Positions 47,686 through 56,584 of a stretch of 64,000 bases of DNA are shown piece after piece. A program made the position numbers and the translations under genes. The number at the start of each line of letters is the position of its first letter. The first letter of the stretch is position 1. The DNA lies in contig NZ_HG326224.1 in the NCBI RefSeq assembly GCF_000312505.2, forward strand, positions 296,129 to 360,128, read 5' to 3'. This DNA comes from Fenollaria massiliensis (GTDB lineage: Bacteria > Bacillota > Clostridia > Tissierellales > Peptoniphilaceae). The notes under the pieces are model-generated. The model was not told the origin of the DNA. It was given only the letters and a program-made list of their open reading frames with translations, and ran no database searches.

Positions 47686-48809
47686 TATTTCACCTCTGAA
47701 TTTGCATTCTTAGAAATATTTAACAGTACCGCTGTTAATACCATGTAAATGATTAGTGATGTGCCTCCATAGCTTATGAACGGAAGTGTTATTCCTTTTG
47801 AAGGAACTAAATTTACTGATACTGCTGCATTGATCCAAAATTGTATCGCTATCAAAGAGCTGATACCACTTGCTAGCATTAAGCCATATCTATCTTTTGT
47901 TCTAGCAGCTGTTAAATATCCTTTAATAATTATAACAGAAAATAGGGCAACAATGCAAATCATTCCTAAAAATCCTAATTCTTCGCCGCAAACAGCCAAG
48001 ATATAGTCATTATAAACTTCTGGTATATAAAAGAATTTTTGTGTGCTATGACCGATGCCAACACCCGATAGACCGCCATTGGCATAAGCAAATAAACTTT
48101 GCGCTGGCTGCCAACCAGTATCTTTGATGTTTTTAATTGGATCTAGATAAGCAAAAAATCTATTTCTTCTAAATTCATTTCTATATATCGCTAAATATAT
48201 ACCAATACCAGCAAGTCCAAGTGCTGGTGGTATTATTCCTAGTGGCGCTCCGCCTATGAAGTACATAATTGATAAGGCTCCAGCAACTGTAACAGCCGTG
48301 CCCAAATCTTTTTGTATGTATATTAATAAAGTAAAGAATAATATGATAGCTACTGGTACTACGACGATGTTTTGTAAATTTCTTCTGCGTAAATTAATTT
48401 TGCTCATGTATGATGCCATGCAAAATACTGCCGCTACTTTGATTATATCGGATGGCATAAATGAAAAACCGCCTAAATTAATCCATCTTCTTGATCCTTT
48501 ACCAAAGTCTGTACCTAGTGGTGTAAACTTTAGTAGTAATACTAAGACTATACTCGATATAATCATAAAACTAACAAAAAATCTTGTATCATACTTTTTG
48601 TAGTCAATCCTATAAGCAATTAAAGATAGTATTGCCCCTGCCAAAACAAAGACTAAGTGCCTTGTAAGGAAGTATACGCCGCCATATTTACCGCCTTCAA
48701 GCTTGTAGCTGTAAGGGTATGAGCTTGTATACACAAGTATGATACCTAAAATTATTAGGCATACTACAGATATTAAAATGTGATAATCAGGTGCATTACT
48801 TTTTTTCAT
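47685..48809 (-). CDS. ftsW: SEDS-family glycosyltransferase FtsW/SpoVE
   Basis: A 374-residue polytopic SEDS protein with about ten membrane segments. Conserved blocks include GADFGKGSRRWINLGGF-like GTDFGKGSRRWINLGG, PSDIIKVAAVFCMASYMS, IYIQKDLGTAV with the catalytic Asp, GWQPAQSLFAYANGGLSGVGIG and FISYGGTSLI. It polymerises lipid II at the septum with its partner penicillin-binding protein, encoded three genes upstream. The dcw position makes FtsW more likely than RodA. It lies between murD (adjacent) and murG (overlap). Confidence 0.96.
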   Translation of the reverse strand: MKKSNAPDYHILISVVCLIILGIILVYTSSYPYSYKLEGGKYGGVYFLTRHLVFVLAGAILSLIAYRIDYKKYDTRFFVSFMIISSIVLVLLLKFTPLGTDFGKGSRRWINLGGFSFMPSDIIKVAAVFCMASYMSKINLRRRNLQNIVVVPVAIILFFTLLIYIQKDLGTAVTVAGALSIMYFIGGAPLGIIPPALGLAGIGIYLAIYRNEFRRNRFFAYLDPIKNIKDTGWQPAQSLFAYANGGLSGVGIGHSTQKFFYIPEVYNDYILAVCGEELGFLGMICIVALFSVIIIKGYLTAARTKDRYGLMLASGISSLIAIQFWINAAVSVNLVPSKGITLPFISYGGTSLIIYMVLTAVLLNISKNANSEVK

Positions 48810-50135
48810 TTATTTCAACTCATTTACTAATTTTTTAAATTCTATTCCACGTTCTTTATAATTTTTATATATTCCCCAGCTAGCGCATAAAGGTGATAGT
48901 AAAACTATATCTCCTTTTTGTGCGTGTGATCTAGCTACTTCTACAGCTTCACTCATATTTTTAACCATAGTTATATTGTCATAGCCTACATTTGTGAAGG
49001 CTTCTTTAATTTTGTCCTTAGTTTGTCCAAATAAAATTAGGCTTCTAAGTTTATTTTTTGTTTTAAAGGCAAAATCTTCAAACGGTATGTTTTTGTCATA
49101 ACCGCCTGCGATTAAAACTATGCTTTTATCAAAGGCTTCAACCGCCTTAAGCGAAGCATCAGGATTAGTTCCCTTGGAGTCATTGTAATAACTTATTCCA
49201 TCAAGTTCCCTAACAAATTCAATTCTATGTTCAACGCCTTTAAAATCTTTTATCTCTTTAACAATATCTTCTCTTTTTACTCCAAAAACTTCTAGCGCAA
49301 GTGTCGCTGCCATGAGATTCTCATAGTTATGGCGTCCCTTTATAAATATATCGTCCTTGTTTATAACAATGTTTTTATCTTTATCTACAATGTTTGGTGC
49401 GATATAATTCATATCCACTATATCTTTTTCTTTTGATGAGAAATATAGTATATTTGTATCTTGCTCTACCTTATTTAAGGCGATATCGTCATAATTAAGT
49501 ATCAAATATGAAGATTTGTCCATATTTTGATAAATTTTCTTTTTTGCTTCTTCATAAGCCTTGAATGAGCCGTGCCAATCCAAGTGATCTGGTGTGATAT
49601 TTAGTATGATGGCGATATTTGGCTTAAAATCTTTTGTGTACTCTAGTTGGAAACTTGATGCTTCTATGACATGTGTATCATAATTAGCTGCCTCAAGTAA
49701 AGGTGAAACGCCGATGTTGCCTATAACATTGACATTGTATCCAAGGTCTTTTAAAACTTTTCCAATAAAGGTCGTTGTAGTTGTCTTGCCATTGGTTCCA
49801 GTAATAACTATAAACTTATGATTTTTAAAATCTCTGTATAAAATTTCTATATCAGAGACTATCTCAACGTTTTTGTCTACAAGGTAGCGAATTATATCTG
49901 ATGACGGCTTTATTCCAGGGCTCTTTAATACAAAGCTAAAATCAATCGAGTCAAGCTCAGTTCTTGTTAAAAATTTAACATCGTCTAGATTTTCATTTGC
50001 TCTGTCTTTTAAAATTTGATCCATGTTGTCATCGTAAACATAAACATTAGCTCCTTTACTTATAAAGTATAAAGAAGCTCCATAACCAGATATTCCATAT
50101 CCTAAAATCAGAATATTTTTACCTTTGTAGTCCAT
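48810..50135 (-). CDS. murD: UDP-N-acetylmuramoyl-L-alanine--D-glutamate ligase MurD
   Basis: A 441-residue Mur ligase. The N-terminal Rossmann-like domain (NILILGYGISGYGASLYFISKG), P-loop ITGTNGKTTTTTFIG, central IEASSFQLEYTKDFKPNIAIILNITPDHLDWHGSF and C-terminal GVEHRIEFVRELDGISYYNDSKGTNPDA and LLSPLCASWG are all MurD-specific. It adds D-Glu to UDP-MurNAc-L-Ala in the cytoplasm. Located between mraY and ftsW. Confidence 0.99.
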   Translation of the reverse strand: MDYKGKNILILGYGISGYGASLYFISKGANVYVYDDNMDQILKDRANENLDDVKFLTRTELDSIDFSFVLKSPGIKPSSDIIRYLVDKNVEIVSDIEILYRDFKNHKFIVITGTNGKTTTTTFIGKVLKDLGYNVNVIGNIGVSPLLEAANYDTHVIEASSFQLEYTKDFKPNIAIILNITPDHLDWHGSFKAYEEAKKKIYQNMDKSSYLILNYDDIALNKVEQDTNILYFSSKEKDIVDMNYIAPNIVDKDKNIVINKDDIFIKGRHNYENLMAATLALEVFGVKREDIVKEIKDFKGVEHRIEFVRELDGISYYNDSKGTNPDASLKAVEAFDKSIVLIAGGYDKNIPFEDFAFKTKNKLRSLILFGQTKDKIKEAFTNVGYDNITMVKNMSEAVEVARSHAQKGDIVLLSPLCASWGIYKNYKERGIEFKKLVNELK

Positions 50136-50139
50136 AATA

Positions 50140-51114
50140 TCACCTCAAAAATATTATTAGCGATGCTACGCATAAAACTAGTGTCCATGCGCAGAACATC
50201 ATAACAACTTTAGTCTCTTTCATGCCTTTCATCTCAAAGTGATGGTGAAGCGGGCTCATAAGAAAAACTCTTTTGCCTGTCTTTTTAAATACTAATACTT
50301 GTATTATTACTGAAAGTGTTTCAAAAATTAATACAAGCGCATAAATAATCATATAGAAGTGCAAGCCTAGTAATATTGTGAGTATCGCTAGTACGCCTCC
50401 TAAGAATAATGAGCCTGTGTCGCCCATAAATATTTGTGCTGGATATTTATTAAAGATTAAAAAGCCTAAAAGTGATGCAAACATAATTATTGAGTAGGCA
50501 TAAGTAGTCATATTTGAAATCTTTAATGAAAATATCGCAAGTGTTAATAATATGATTGACATAAGTCCTGTTGCAAGTCCATCTAATCCATCAGTTAAGT
50601 TGACTGCATTTGTGCTAGCAACTAATATAAAGAAGTTTAGTAAAATTACCCACTTGCCTAAATCGACTTCTTTATAAAACGGTATAAATACCTTTGTGCC
50701 AACAAGTTTATATGCAAAATAAGCTATAAGAGCCGAAAAAATCATTTGCAATAATAATTTTTGATATGCTCTCAAACCTAAATTTCTATGCATAAAGAAT
50801 TTTATATAGTCGTCTAAAAAGCCTACAAGGCCATAGGCAGTGCTGCCTAAAGCCAGTAAGATAATTTCTTTTGTAAAAACAAAGCCTAAAATTTTAGATA
50901 CAAGCACGCTGATTAAGGAGCTTAGTACAAATAATATGCCTCCCATAGTTGGTGTGCCTGCCTTTTTTAAGTGAGACTTAGGTCCTTCTTGTCTTATATT
51001 TTGTCCAAGCTTGTACTTTCTTAGCTCAGGTATGATAATTTTCGCAAGTATGCATACCAAAGCAAAGCTTAGTATTGCTATGATTACACTATATACACTT
51101 ATATTTTTAATCAT
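50140..51114 (-). CDS. mraY: Phospho-N-acetylmuramoyl-pentapeptide transferase MraY
   Basis: A 324-residue polyprenyl-phosphate transferase with ten membrane segments that makes lipid I. Visible: SHLKKAGTPTMGG, the catalytic Asp pair in GFLDDYIKF, NAVNLTDGLDGLATG, the acidic loop in AQIFMGDTGSLFLGG and the HHH motif in MSPLHHHFEMKG. Complete, and tightly spaced between the division penicillin-binding protein and murD. Confidence 0.99.
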   Translation of the reverse strand: MIKNISVYSVIIAILSFALVCILAKIIIPELRKYKLGQNIRQEGPKSHLKKAGTPTMGGILFVLSSLISVLVSKILGFVFTKEIILLALGSTAYGLVGFLDDYIKFFMHRNLGLRAYQKLLLQMIFSALIAYFAYKLVGTKVFIPFYKEVDLGKWVILLNFFILVASTNAVNLTDGLDGLATGLMSIILLTLAIFSLKISNMTTYAYSIIMFASLLGFLIFNKYPAQIFMGDTGSLFLGGVLAILTILLGLHFYMIIYALVLIFETLSVIIQVLVFKKTGKRVFLMSPLHHHFEMKGMKETKVVMMFCAWTLVLCVASLIIFLR

Positions 51115-51115
51115 C

Positions 51116-53374
51116 TTAGTCCCCCAATTTTAATTCTACTATAGAATTCTTCTTCACTTCTTTATCTGCCTCAGGTCTTTGCTCTTTAACAAGACCATCG
51201 CCCTCAATTTTTAGCTTAAGTCCAACTTTTTCGGCAAGTCCAAAAGCTTCGTCTCTCGTCATGCCTTTAAAATCAGGCGTCAATATAGTATCATCTTTTT
51301 TCACTTCAACATCAAGCGTTATAACTGTTCCCTTGTCTACGAAAATGCCCGGCTTGATGCTTTGTGAAATGATTAGTGATTCATCTGTATATTCTTTGTA
51401 CTTAGTATCAAAGCTTAAAGATAGGTCTGCAAGCTCAAGTCCTGCCTCACCCATAGTCTTATCTTTAAGGTCTGGCACTTGTACTTTTTCATTTTGAACT
51501 TCACTTACTTCACTTGCTGGCGGTATTTTATAGTAATCAATAATAAATTTAGCTACATCTTGAAAAATAGGTGCCGCTACTAAAGAACCATAAGCAATAC
51601 CGCTTCTTGGCTCATCAACAATTGCTAATACAACAAATTCTGGATTATCAATCGGAAATGCGCCAACGAAGGATGATATATAGGCGTTCTTCTTGTATTT
51701 TCCGTCAACAATTTTTTGCGCTGTACCAGTCTTACCGCCAATTCTGTAGCCTTCTATTCTAGATCTTTTGATGTGACCGTCTCTAACAACGCTTTCAAGT
51801 AGCTTTTTCATGTGCTCGCTTGTTTCTTTAGAAATAACTTTTCTTCTAACAACGCTCTTTGGTGTGTCTATAACATTTCCAAAGTCATCAACTGTTTTTA
51901 AAACTAATTTTGGCTTATAAAGTGTTCCGCCATTAACAACAGCGCAAATTGCATTCGCCATTTGTATTGGTGTAACCGCAAGTCCATGGCCATAAGACAT
52001 AGTCGCAAGCTCAACTGGACCTATAAAATTTGGATTTGTTGGAAGTATACCTAAACTTTCTCCTGGTAGGTCAACTCCACTTTTTTCGCCAAAACCAAAG
52101 GCTTTAGCATATCTTAATATATCATTTTTGCCTAAAATATTACCAATTTGGACAAAGGCAACGTTACATGAATTGTTTAGTGCCTGTGATATGTTTTGAG
52201 TGCCGTGAGCCATGTGTTCAGCGCATGACAATGTTCTTCCAAAAACATCTATTGAGCCCGTACATGAAAAAGTCATCTTGTCATTAAGCTTTCCTTCTTC
52301 AAGTCCAGCCGCTAAATTTATAACCTTATATACAGATCCTGGCTCGTACGAGTCACTTATCGCGTTATTACGCCATTTATCAAATAGAATTTGGTTTCTC
52401 TCTTCATCTTTAGCTTCGTCCCAAACTTCTTCTTCAACATCGTCCGGTTTTTTTCTTGGCTCATTTAGATTGTATCTACCAGTATTTGCCAGAGCAAGTA
52501 TGGATGAATCTCTTGGGTCCATAACTATAATGGATACCGACTCAGCACTTTGTTTTTCCCTTGCCTCATCGGCAATCTTTTCTACTTCTCTTTGAAGTTT
52601 TTCGTCTATAGTTAAAACTACGTTGACACTTTTTTTGCCTTCGATTATTCTTGCCTCTTGATTTGGAAGTGCGTTAACCATGTTGGCTTCAAGCTGCTGA
52701 ACCTTTCTAGCAGCTCTTCCCTCCAAAGCATCGTTAAGTTTTACTTCAAGGCCGTTGATACCCACGTTGTCAATGTTGTTAAAACCTATAAGCTGTGATG
52801 CTAAATCATTGAACGGATAATATCTCTTCGCCTTTTCTTCTACTTCAAGGACTGTTCTGAACTTTACTTTGCCCATGCTTTCCTTGAATTTTTTATAATC
52901 ATCTAGCTCCATCTCAGGAACGACTCTAATCCTGCTCTCGTATGTAATTTTGTCATATACATCTCTTGAGTCTTCTCCAGTCATTTCAGCTATCTTAGAT
53001 GCGACTTCTTCAGCTATCTCTTTATAAGTTTTTTCTCTTTTTAATTTAGCCTCTTCTTTTTCATTCTCATCTTCTTTGAATGGAACGCTCCAAAAAGTAA
53101 CTATATTTTTGTTAACAGCTAGGGGTTTATTGTTTCTATCATATATAAAACCTCTTTGATTACCAAGGCTCACCGCCTTAGTCCATTGGCCTACAGCGTA
53201 CTCCTTATATCCTTTTGCGTCAGATATTTGCACTTTAAATAGCTTTATTAAAAATAATGTAATTATTAATCCAAAAAAAGCCAGAACAGTCAAAATCCTA
53301 TTATACTTGTTAGGAATTTTAGACTTGCCTGTCTTTTTCGGTCTTCTATGTCTATCGCTTGTCGGCGTTTTCAT
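51116..53374 (-). CDS. Class B penicillin-binding protein (FtsI/SpoVD/Pbp2X type) with two PASTA domains
   Basis: A 752-residue septal transpeptidase. A basic N-terminus and one membrane segment (ILTVLAFFGLIITLFLIKLF) precede the class B dimerisation domain. The transpeptidase domain has the active-site SVYK in YEPGSVYKVINLA, the SCN of NNSCNVAFVQIG and KTG in IGGKTGTAQK. Two C-terminal PASTA repeats follow (VPDLKDKTMGEAGLELADL and TPDFKGMTRDEAFGLAEKVGL). PASTA domains favour the vegetative Pbp2X or sporulation SpoVD class; the dcw position and lack of visible sporulation genes favour division. It overlaps ftsL and abuts mraY. Confidence 0.96.
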   Translation of the reverse strand: MKTPTSDRHRRPKKTGKSKIPNKYNRILTVLAFFGLIITLFLIKLFKVQISDAKGYKEYAVGQWTKAVSLGNQRGFIYDRNNKPLAVNKNIVTFWSVPFKEDENEKEEAKLKREKTYKEIAEEVASKIAEMTGEDSRDVYDKITYESRIRVVPEMELDDYKKFKESMGKVKFRTVLEVEEKAKRYYPFNDLASQLIGFNNIDNVGINGLEVKLNDALEGRAARKVQQLEANMVNALPNQEARIIEGKKSVNVVLTIDEKLQREVEKIADEAREKQSAESVSIIVMDPRDSSILALANTGRYNLNEPRKKPDDVEEEVWDEAKDEERNQILFDKWRNNAISDSYEPGSVYKVINLAAGLEEGKLNDKMTFSCTGSIDVFGRTLSCAEHMAHGTQNISQALNNSCNVAFVQIGNILGKNDILRYAKAFGFGEKSGVDLPGESLGILPTNPNFIGPVELATMSYGHGLAVTPIQMANAICAVVNGGTLYKPKLVLKTVDDFGNVIDTPKSVVRRKVISKETSEHMKKLLESVVRDGHIKRSRIEGYRIGGKTGTAQKIVDGKYKKNAYISSFVGAFPIDNPEFVVLAIVDEPRSGIAYGSLVAAPIFQDVAKFIIDYYKIPPASEVSEVQNEKVQVPDLKDKTMGEAGLELADLSLSFDTKYKEYTDESLIISQSIKPGIFVDKGTVITLDVEVKKDDTILTPDFKGMTRDEAFGLAEKVGLKLKIEGDGLVKEQRPEADKEVKKNSIVELKLGD

Positions 53375-53847
53375 TTTCTTTCACTTTCTTCTATATTTTT
53401 ATCGATATCTGAATCAAGACTAACAATAACTTTATCATCAATCTCTTTTTCTTCTTTACTATTAGTATTTATGTTTAAAATTTGGGCTTCGTTAGGGTAT
53501 ATCATTCCAAGCTTAGTCCTAGCTTCGAATTCGATTGCACCTGCATTTTTAAGGCTTTCAAGCTTTGCTGTCTCGTCTATAAGAGTAGTTTTTAGCCTAT
53601 TGATCTCAGCGTTACTATGATTTATGGAGTTTTGTACTCTAGTCACTCTATCTGCGCAAAAAACAAGCATAGTAAAGACAATTCCAAGAGCTATAGCACA
53701 TAAAACAGTTCTTACAAAAGATACATTGATAACTCTCTCCTTTGCTTTTGCTCTACGCTTTACATTCTTTTTAACTAGTGGCTTACTTATTGTTCTTTCT
53801 TGCGAATAAACTGGACTATCATATAATTTTCTCGCTGCAGATGACAT
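53371..53847 (-). CDS. ftsL: FtsL-like septum protein
   Basis: A 158-residue bitopic protein: a basic cytoplasmic part (KPLVKKNVKRRAKAKER), one membrane segment (FVRTVLCAIALGIVFTMLVFCA), an extracellular coiled coil (SINHSNAEINRLKTTLIDETAKLESLKN) and the EFEARTKLGMIYPNEAQI block often seen in FtsL/DivIC proteins. A polar C-terminal tail is longer than usual. Sequence conservation of FtsL is low, so the call rests on layout and its place between rsmH and the division penicillin-binding protein. It should pair with DivIB and DivIC. Confidence 0.85.
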   Translation of the reverse strand: MSSAARKLYDSPVYSQERTISKPLVKKNVKRRAKAKERVINVSFVRTVLCAIALGIVFTMLVFCADRVTRVQNSINHSNAEINRLKTTLIDETAKLESLKNAGAIEFEARTKLGMIYPNEAQILNINTNSKEEKEIDDKVIVSLDSDIDKNIEESERK

Positions 53848-53858
53848 AATATACCTCC

Positions 53859-54791
53859 CTATACTCTTTGAGCTATCCTAAGTTTAGCGCTTTCACTTCT
53901 TGGGTTAGCTTCTAATTCTTCTTTACTTGCCACAAGTGGCTTATTGTTAACAAGTTTTAACTTTCTCTTGTGATTGCATGTGCAGATAATGCTCTCTGGC
54001 GGGCAAATGCAATCAAGCGTGTTAAATTTGAATATATCTTTAACAATTTTATCTTCCATCGAATGAAATGTTATTATCGCTATCCTTCCACCGATATTTA
54101 AAATGTCGATAGCGTCTTGCAAGGCAGCGTTTAATGCGCCAAGCTCATCATTTACCTCTATCCTCAAGGCTTGAAATGTCTTTTTAGATGGATGTTTATT
54201 CTCCCTCGCCTTTTTTGGTATTGCCCTTTTAATTACATCAGTCAGTTCAAATGTAGTCTCTATCGGCTTTTCTTCTCTGTATTCGCAGATGAATTCAGCT
54301 ATCCTTCTAGCCCATCTTTCTTGTGAATACTTAAAAATTATCTCTTCTAATTCTTCTTTAGTATATGTATTAACGATATCGTAAGCAGATTTGCCGCTCT
54401 CTTGATCCATACGCATATCAAGTTTCGCGTCCAGTCTGTAAGAAAAGCCTCTGTCCTTGTTGTCTAGCTGATAAGACGATACGCCTATATCAAGAAGTAT
54501 TCCGTCTAAGTGATCAATTCCTAAGTTTTGGCAAATAGCTTTAATATTTCTATAGTTGTCGTGAACTAATTTAAAATTGCCGCCAACGCTTGATAATACT
54601 TCGTTTGCTTTATTAAGAGCTTCCCTGTCTCTATCAACACCTATTAATAGGCCGTCTTTATTAAGTCTCTTAAGAATCTCTTGTGAGTGACCCGCTCCAC
54701 CAATGGTACCGTCTAAGTAAATGCCGTTTGGCTTTATGTCAAGGCCATTTATCACTTCATTAAGCATTATGGGTATGTGTTTAAACTCCAT
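53859..54791 (-). CDS. rsmH: 16S rRNA (cytosine1402-N4)-methyltransferase RsmH
   Basis: A 310-residue SAM-dependent methyltransferase. The HIPIMLNEVINGL start, SAM-binding GTIGGAGHSQEIL, GVDRDREAL, ILLDIGVSSYQLD, KKTFQALRIEVNDEL and ITFHSMEDKIVK are characteristic. An insert with Cys and His (CICPPESIICTCNHKRKLK) is typical of many Bacillota members. It methylates C1402 in the ribosomal P site. It follows mraZ by 2 nt, the classical mraZ-rsmH pair. Confidence 0.99.
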   Translation of the reverse strand: MEFKHIPIMLNEVINGLDIKPNGIYLDGTIGGAGHSQEILKRLNKDGLLIGVDRDREALNKANEVLSSVGGNFKLVHDNYRNIKAICQNLGIDHLDGILLDIGVSSYQLDNKDRGFSYRLDAKLDMRMDQESGKSAYDIVNTYTKEELEEIIFKYSQERWARRIAEFICEYREEKPIETTFELTDVIKRAIPKKARENKHPSKKTFQALRIEVNDELGALNAALQDAIDILNIGGRIAIITFHSMEDKIVKDIFKFNTLDCICPPESIICTCNHKRKLKLVNNKPLVASKEELEANPRSESAKLRIAQRV

Positions 54792-54793
54792 AA

Positions 54794-55216
54794 CTACGCT
54801 CTCTTTATGTTATTTGCAAGCTCTTCAAGAGGTGCAACAGTTGCCTTATAGTTCTTATAAACTTCTGTATCCCAAATTTCAATTCTCTTTCTAACGCCAA
54901 TTATGTAAACGTCACCCTTTATATCCATCATGTCTCTAAGCATCTCAGGTAGCATAACACGGCCGTTTTTGTCCATATTAGCTTCGTTCATGTAAAGGAA
55001 CATCTCACGTTCAAATTTTCTGTTTTCTAGAACAGTATCAGGCAAATCATCGAATTGCTCAAGCTTTTTCTCATAAGTTTCACGGTTATAAACGTAGATA
55101 CATCTGTCGTATCCCCTAGTGATTATGAAGTCTTTACCAAGTTCATCACGCATTTTAGAGGGTATGATAACCCTCCCGTTTGAATCAATACTATGTTTAA
55201 ATAAACCCATGAACAT
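54794..55216 (-). CDS. mraZ: Transcriptional regulator MraZ
   Basis: A 140-residue MraZ built of two SpoVT/AbrB-like halves (MGLFKHSIDSNGRVIIPSKMRDEL and EANMDKNGRVMLPEMLRDMM). It binds direct repeats in front of its own operon and controls the division and wall cluster. The frame opens at a GTG (55225) that is part of the ribosome site; I start at the ATG at 55216, six bases after AAGGTG, giving the family N-terminus MFMGLFKH. The leader carries a phased array of probable MraZ boxes. Confidence 0.97.
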   Translation of the reverse strand: MFMGLFKHSIDSNGRVIIPSKMRDELGKDFIITRGYDRCIYVYNRETYEKKLEQFDDLPDTVLENRKFEREMFLYMNEANMDKNGRVMLPEMLRDMMDIKGDVYIIGVRKRIEIWDTEVYKNYKATVAPLEELANNIKRA

Positions 55217-55252
55217 TGATAACACCTTCTTAATGCTATTCTAAACATTAAT

Positions 55253-55311
55253 AACCATTTCGAACCATTTCTAGCTTCTTTACAACCATTTTAAACCATT
55301 TTCACACATTT
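55253..55311 (-). promoter_or_regulatory. MraZ-box array in the mraZ leader
   Basis: On the minus strand AAATGGTT occurs four times (55253-55260, 55263-55270, 55284-55291, 55294-55301), with a degenerate fifth copy at 55304-55311. The steps are 10, 21, 10 and 10 bp, i.e. on one DNA face. MraZ of other bacteria binds TGG-containing repeats with 10-bp spacing at this position, so these are probably its operators. They lie between the promoter and the gene. Confidence 0.82.
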
Positions 55312-55319
55312 TACTAGTA

Positions 55320-55349
55320 ATATTACAATCATGTTACACAAATGTCCAA
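55320..55349 (-). promoter_or_regulatory. Promoter of the mraZ division operon
   Basis: On the minus strand TTGGAC (55344-55349), 18 bp, TAATAT (55320-55325), directly upstream of the MraZ-box array. The predicted start (about 55313) leaves a leader of nearly 100 nt holding the boxes. Confidence 0.65.
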
Positions 55350-55375
55350 AAAATACTACTAAAGTAGTATTTTTT
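55348..55375. terminator. Hairpin with T-runs on both sides, second terminator of the BlaI island
   Basis: ATACTAC (55353-55359) pairs with GTAGTAT (55364-55370) around a TAAA loop, extended by A5/T5. On the minus strand T6 follows. It lies just before the mraZ -35 and would insulate the division operon. Confidence 0.75.
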
Positions 55376-55404
55376 GTATAGTATTTAAAAATTTTTTAAT
55401 AAAA

Positions 55405-55430
55405 AATGACTAGCTTTTACACTAGTCATT
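55405..55430 (-). terminator. Rho-independent terminator of the BlaI/BlaR1-like island
   Basis: A perfect 9-bp stem AATGACTAG (55405-55413) with CTAGTCATT (55422-55430), followed on the minus strand by a T-rich run. It is 66 nt beyond the last small gene of the island. Confidence 0.87.
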
Positions 55431-55495
55431 AATATCTATGGGCTTATTAACTTTTATATAGAGATTATATTATAAGTTAATTTTGTATCTTTCAA

Positions 55496-55687
55496 TTATT
55501 TATAATTAATAAGTTTTTTAAACAAATTAACAATTACATTCACTATAATTGAACTTATAAGCGAAATTGCCACACATGCAAGCAATATTTTGATTAAACT
55601 ATATGCGTTTTCATAATGAATGTTATTTAATAATATTGAAAATATAATCACAAAACAAATTAATAAAAATTTTTTATTTAATTTCAT
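55496..55687 (-). CDS. Small membrane protein, function unknown
   Basis: A 63-residue protein with two predicted membrane helices (FLLICFVIIFSILLNNI and LIKILLACVAISLISSIIVNVIVNLF) and a short basic tail. I recognise no family. The frame opens at a GTG (55696), but AGGTGAT precedes the ATG at 55687, which I use. It is the last gene of the BlaI/BlaR1-like island, 37 nt after its neighbour, and is probably controlled with it. Two-helix proteins of this size at the end of sensor-repressor operons can be immunity or membrane-stress factors; this is inference. Confidence 0.65.
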   Translation of the reverse strand: MKLNKKFLLICFVIIFSILLNNIHYENAYSLIKILLACVAISLISSIIVNVIVNLFKKLINYK

Positions 55688-55724
55688 ACTTATCACCTAG
55701 TTTTTACACACCTTCATTTTTATT

Positions 55725-56132
55725 TCACTTCTTAGTACTTTCATTTAATAATTCAACTTTAAATTCGTTTTTATACACTCTAATTACATACTCGCCATCA
55801 AGTTTAGAAAGTTTTGCTTTGCCAATCTCTTTGCTGGCATCATTAAGCAGTAAAACTTCTTTTGTGTCAGTGTACTCATCTTCAGCTCTTTCCGTTTTTA
55901 TTGTACTTGATACTATATTAAACTTAATTATCTTATCATCAATCTTAATAGCATCAGCACTAGACATAAGTTTATCAGCTTTTACAAATAATGTTTCTGG
56001 ATTAAAGTATTGATCATAGACAAAAACTTTATATGCAAATGCTAATAAAAGTATGATTAATAAAATCAATAAAATCTTATTGTTAGTTCTTTTTTCGTGA
56101 CTTTCCCAAGCCGCATTGTTCTTTTCTTTCAT
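55725..56132 (-). CDS. Membrane-anchored extracytoplasmic protein, function unknown
   Basis: A 135-residue protein with a short polar N-terminus, one membrane segment (KILLILLIILLLAFAYKVFVY) and an outer domain of about 100 residues rich in charged beta-strand-like sequence (DDKIIKFNIVSSTIKTERAEDEYTDTKEVLLLNDASKEIG). No known family is recognised. The outer part has a strand pattern like that of the BlaR1-like sensor region in the same island, but I see no clear sequence match. The ATG follows AAGGAG. Confidence 0.72.
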   Translation of the reverse strand: MKEKNNAAWESHEKRTNNKILLILLIILLLAFAYKVFVYDQYFNPETLFVKADKLMSSADAIKIDDKIIKFNIVSSTIKTERAEDEYTDTKEVLLLNDASKEIGKAKLSKLDGEYVIRVYKNEFKVELLNESTKK

Positions 56133-56185
56133 TTAATTATCACTCCTTACTAGTTAATCTGTAAACATATAAAAAATATTCTTAA

Positions 56186-56551
56186 TTAAAACAAGATTTG
56201 TAATAGTTTTATTGGCGAATATATAATACACTTCAAGTAATATTCTGTAACTACTGCTACATCGCCACGCATAACCGCAACTAACGCCAAATAATATGGT
56301 ATATTAATTAGTATAGGTAAACATATATTTATCCAGACTATCCAATTCTTTTTTGCAAATATTAATCCAATAGCTGATATGATAATACTTAAGAATAATG
56401 TAGTTATATATATTTCATTAGCTTTATAGATATTGCCAGAGATTTTATGAATGATATATGCTATTAAGACTACTGCGTAAATAATTAAAGCACTGTAATT
56501 GTATACCTTTGAACTAATTCTCATAGACTTTATTTTGTCTAAAACTTTCAT
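56186..56551 (-). CDS. Four-helix membrane protein, function unknown
   Basis: A 121-residue protein with about four membrane helices (YSALIIYAVVLIAYIIHKISG, ITTLFLSIIISAIGLIFAK, WIVWINICLPILINIPYYLALVAV and the C-terminal CIIYSPIKLLQILF). No family recognised. A strong GGAGGTG ribosome site precedes the ATG. It follows the SdpI-like gene by 33 nt and belongs to the same unit. A role as a membrane partner of the SdpI-like protein is possible but not shown. Confidence 0.75.
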   Translation of the reverse strand: MKVLDKIKSMRISSKVYNYSALIIYAVVLIAYIIHKISGNIYKANEIYITTLFLSIIISAIGLIFAKKNWIVWINICLPILINIPYYLALVAVMRGDVAVVTEYYLKCIIYSPIKLLQILF

Positions 56552-56584
56552 ATAAAAGCACCTCCTAACTATATTTTATTATAA

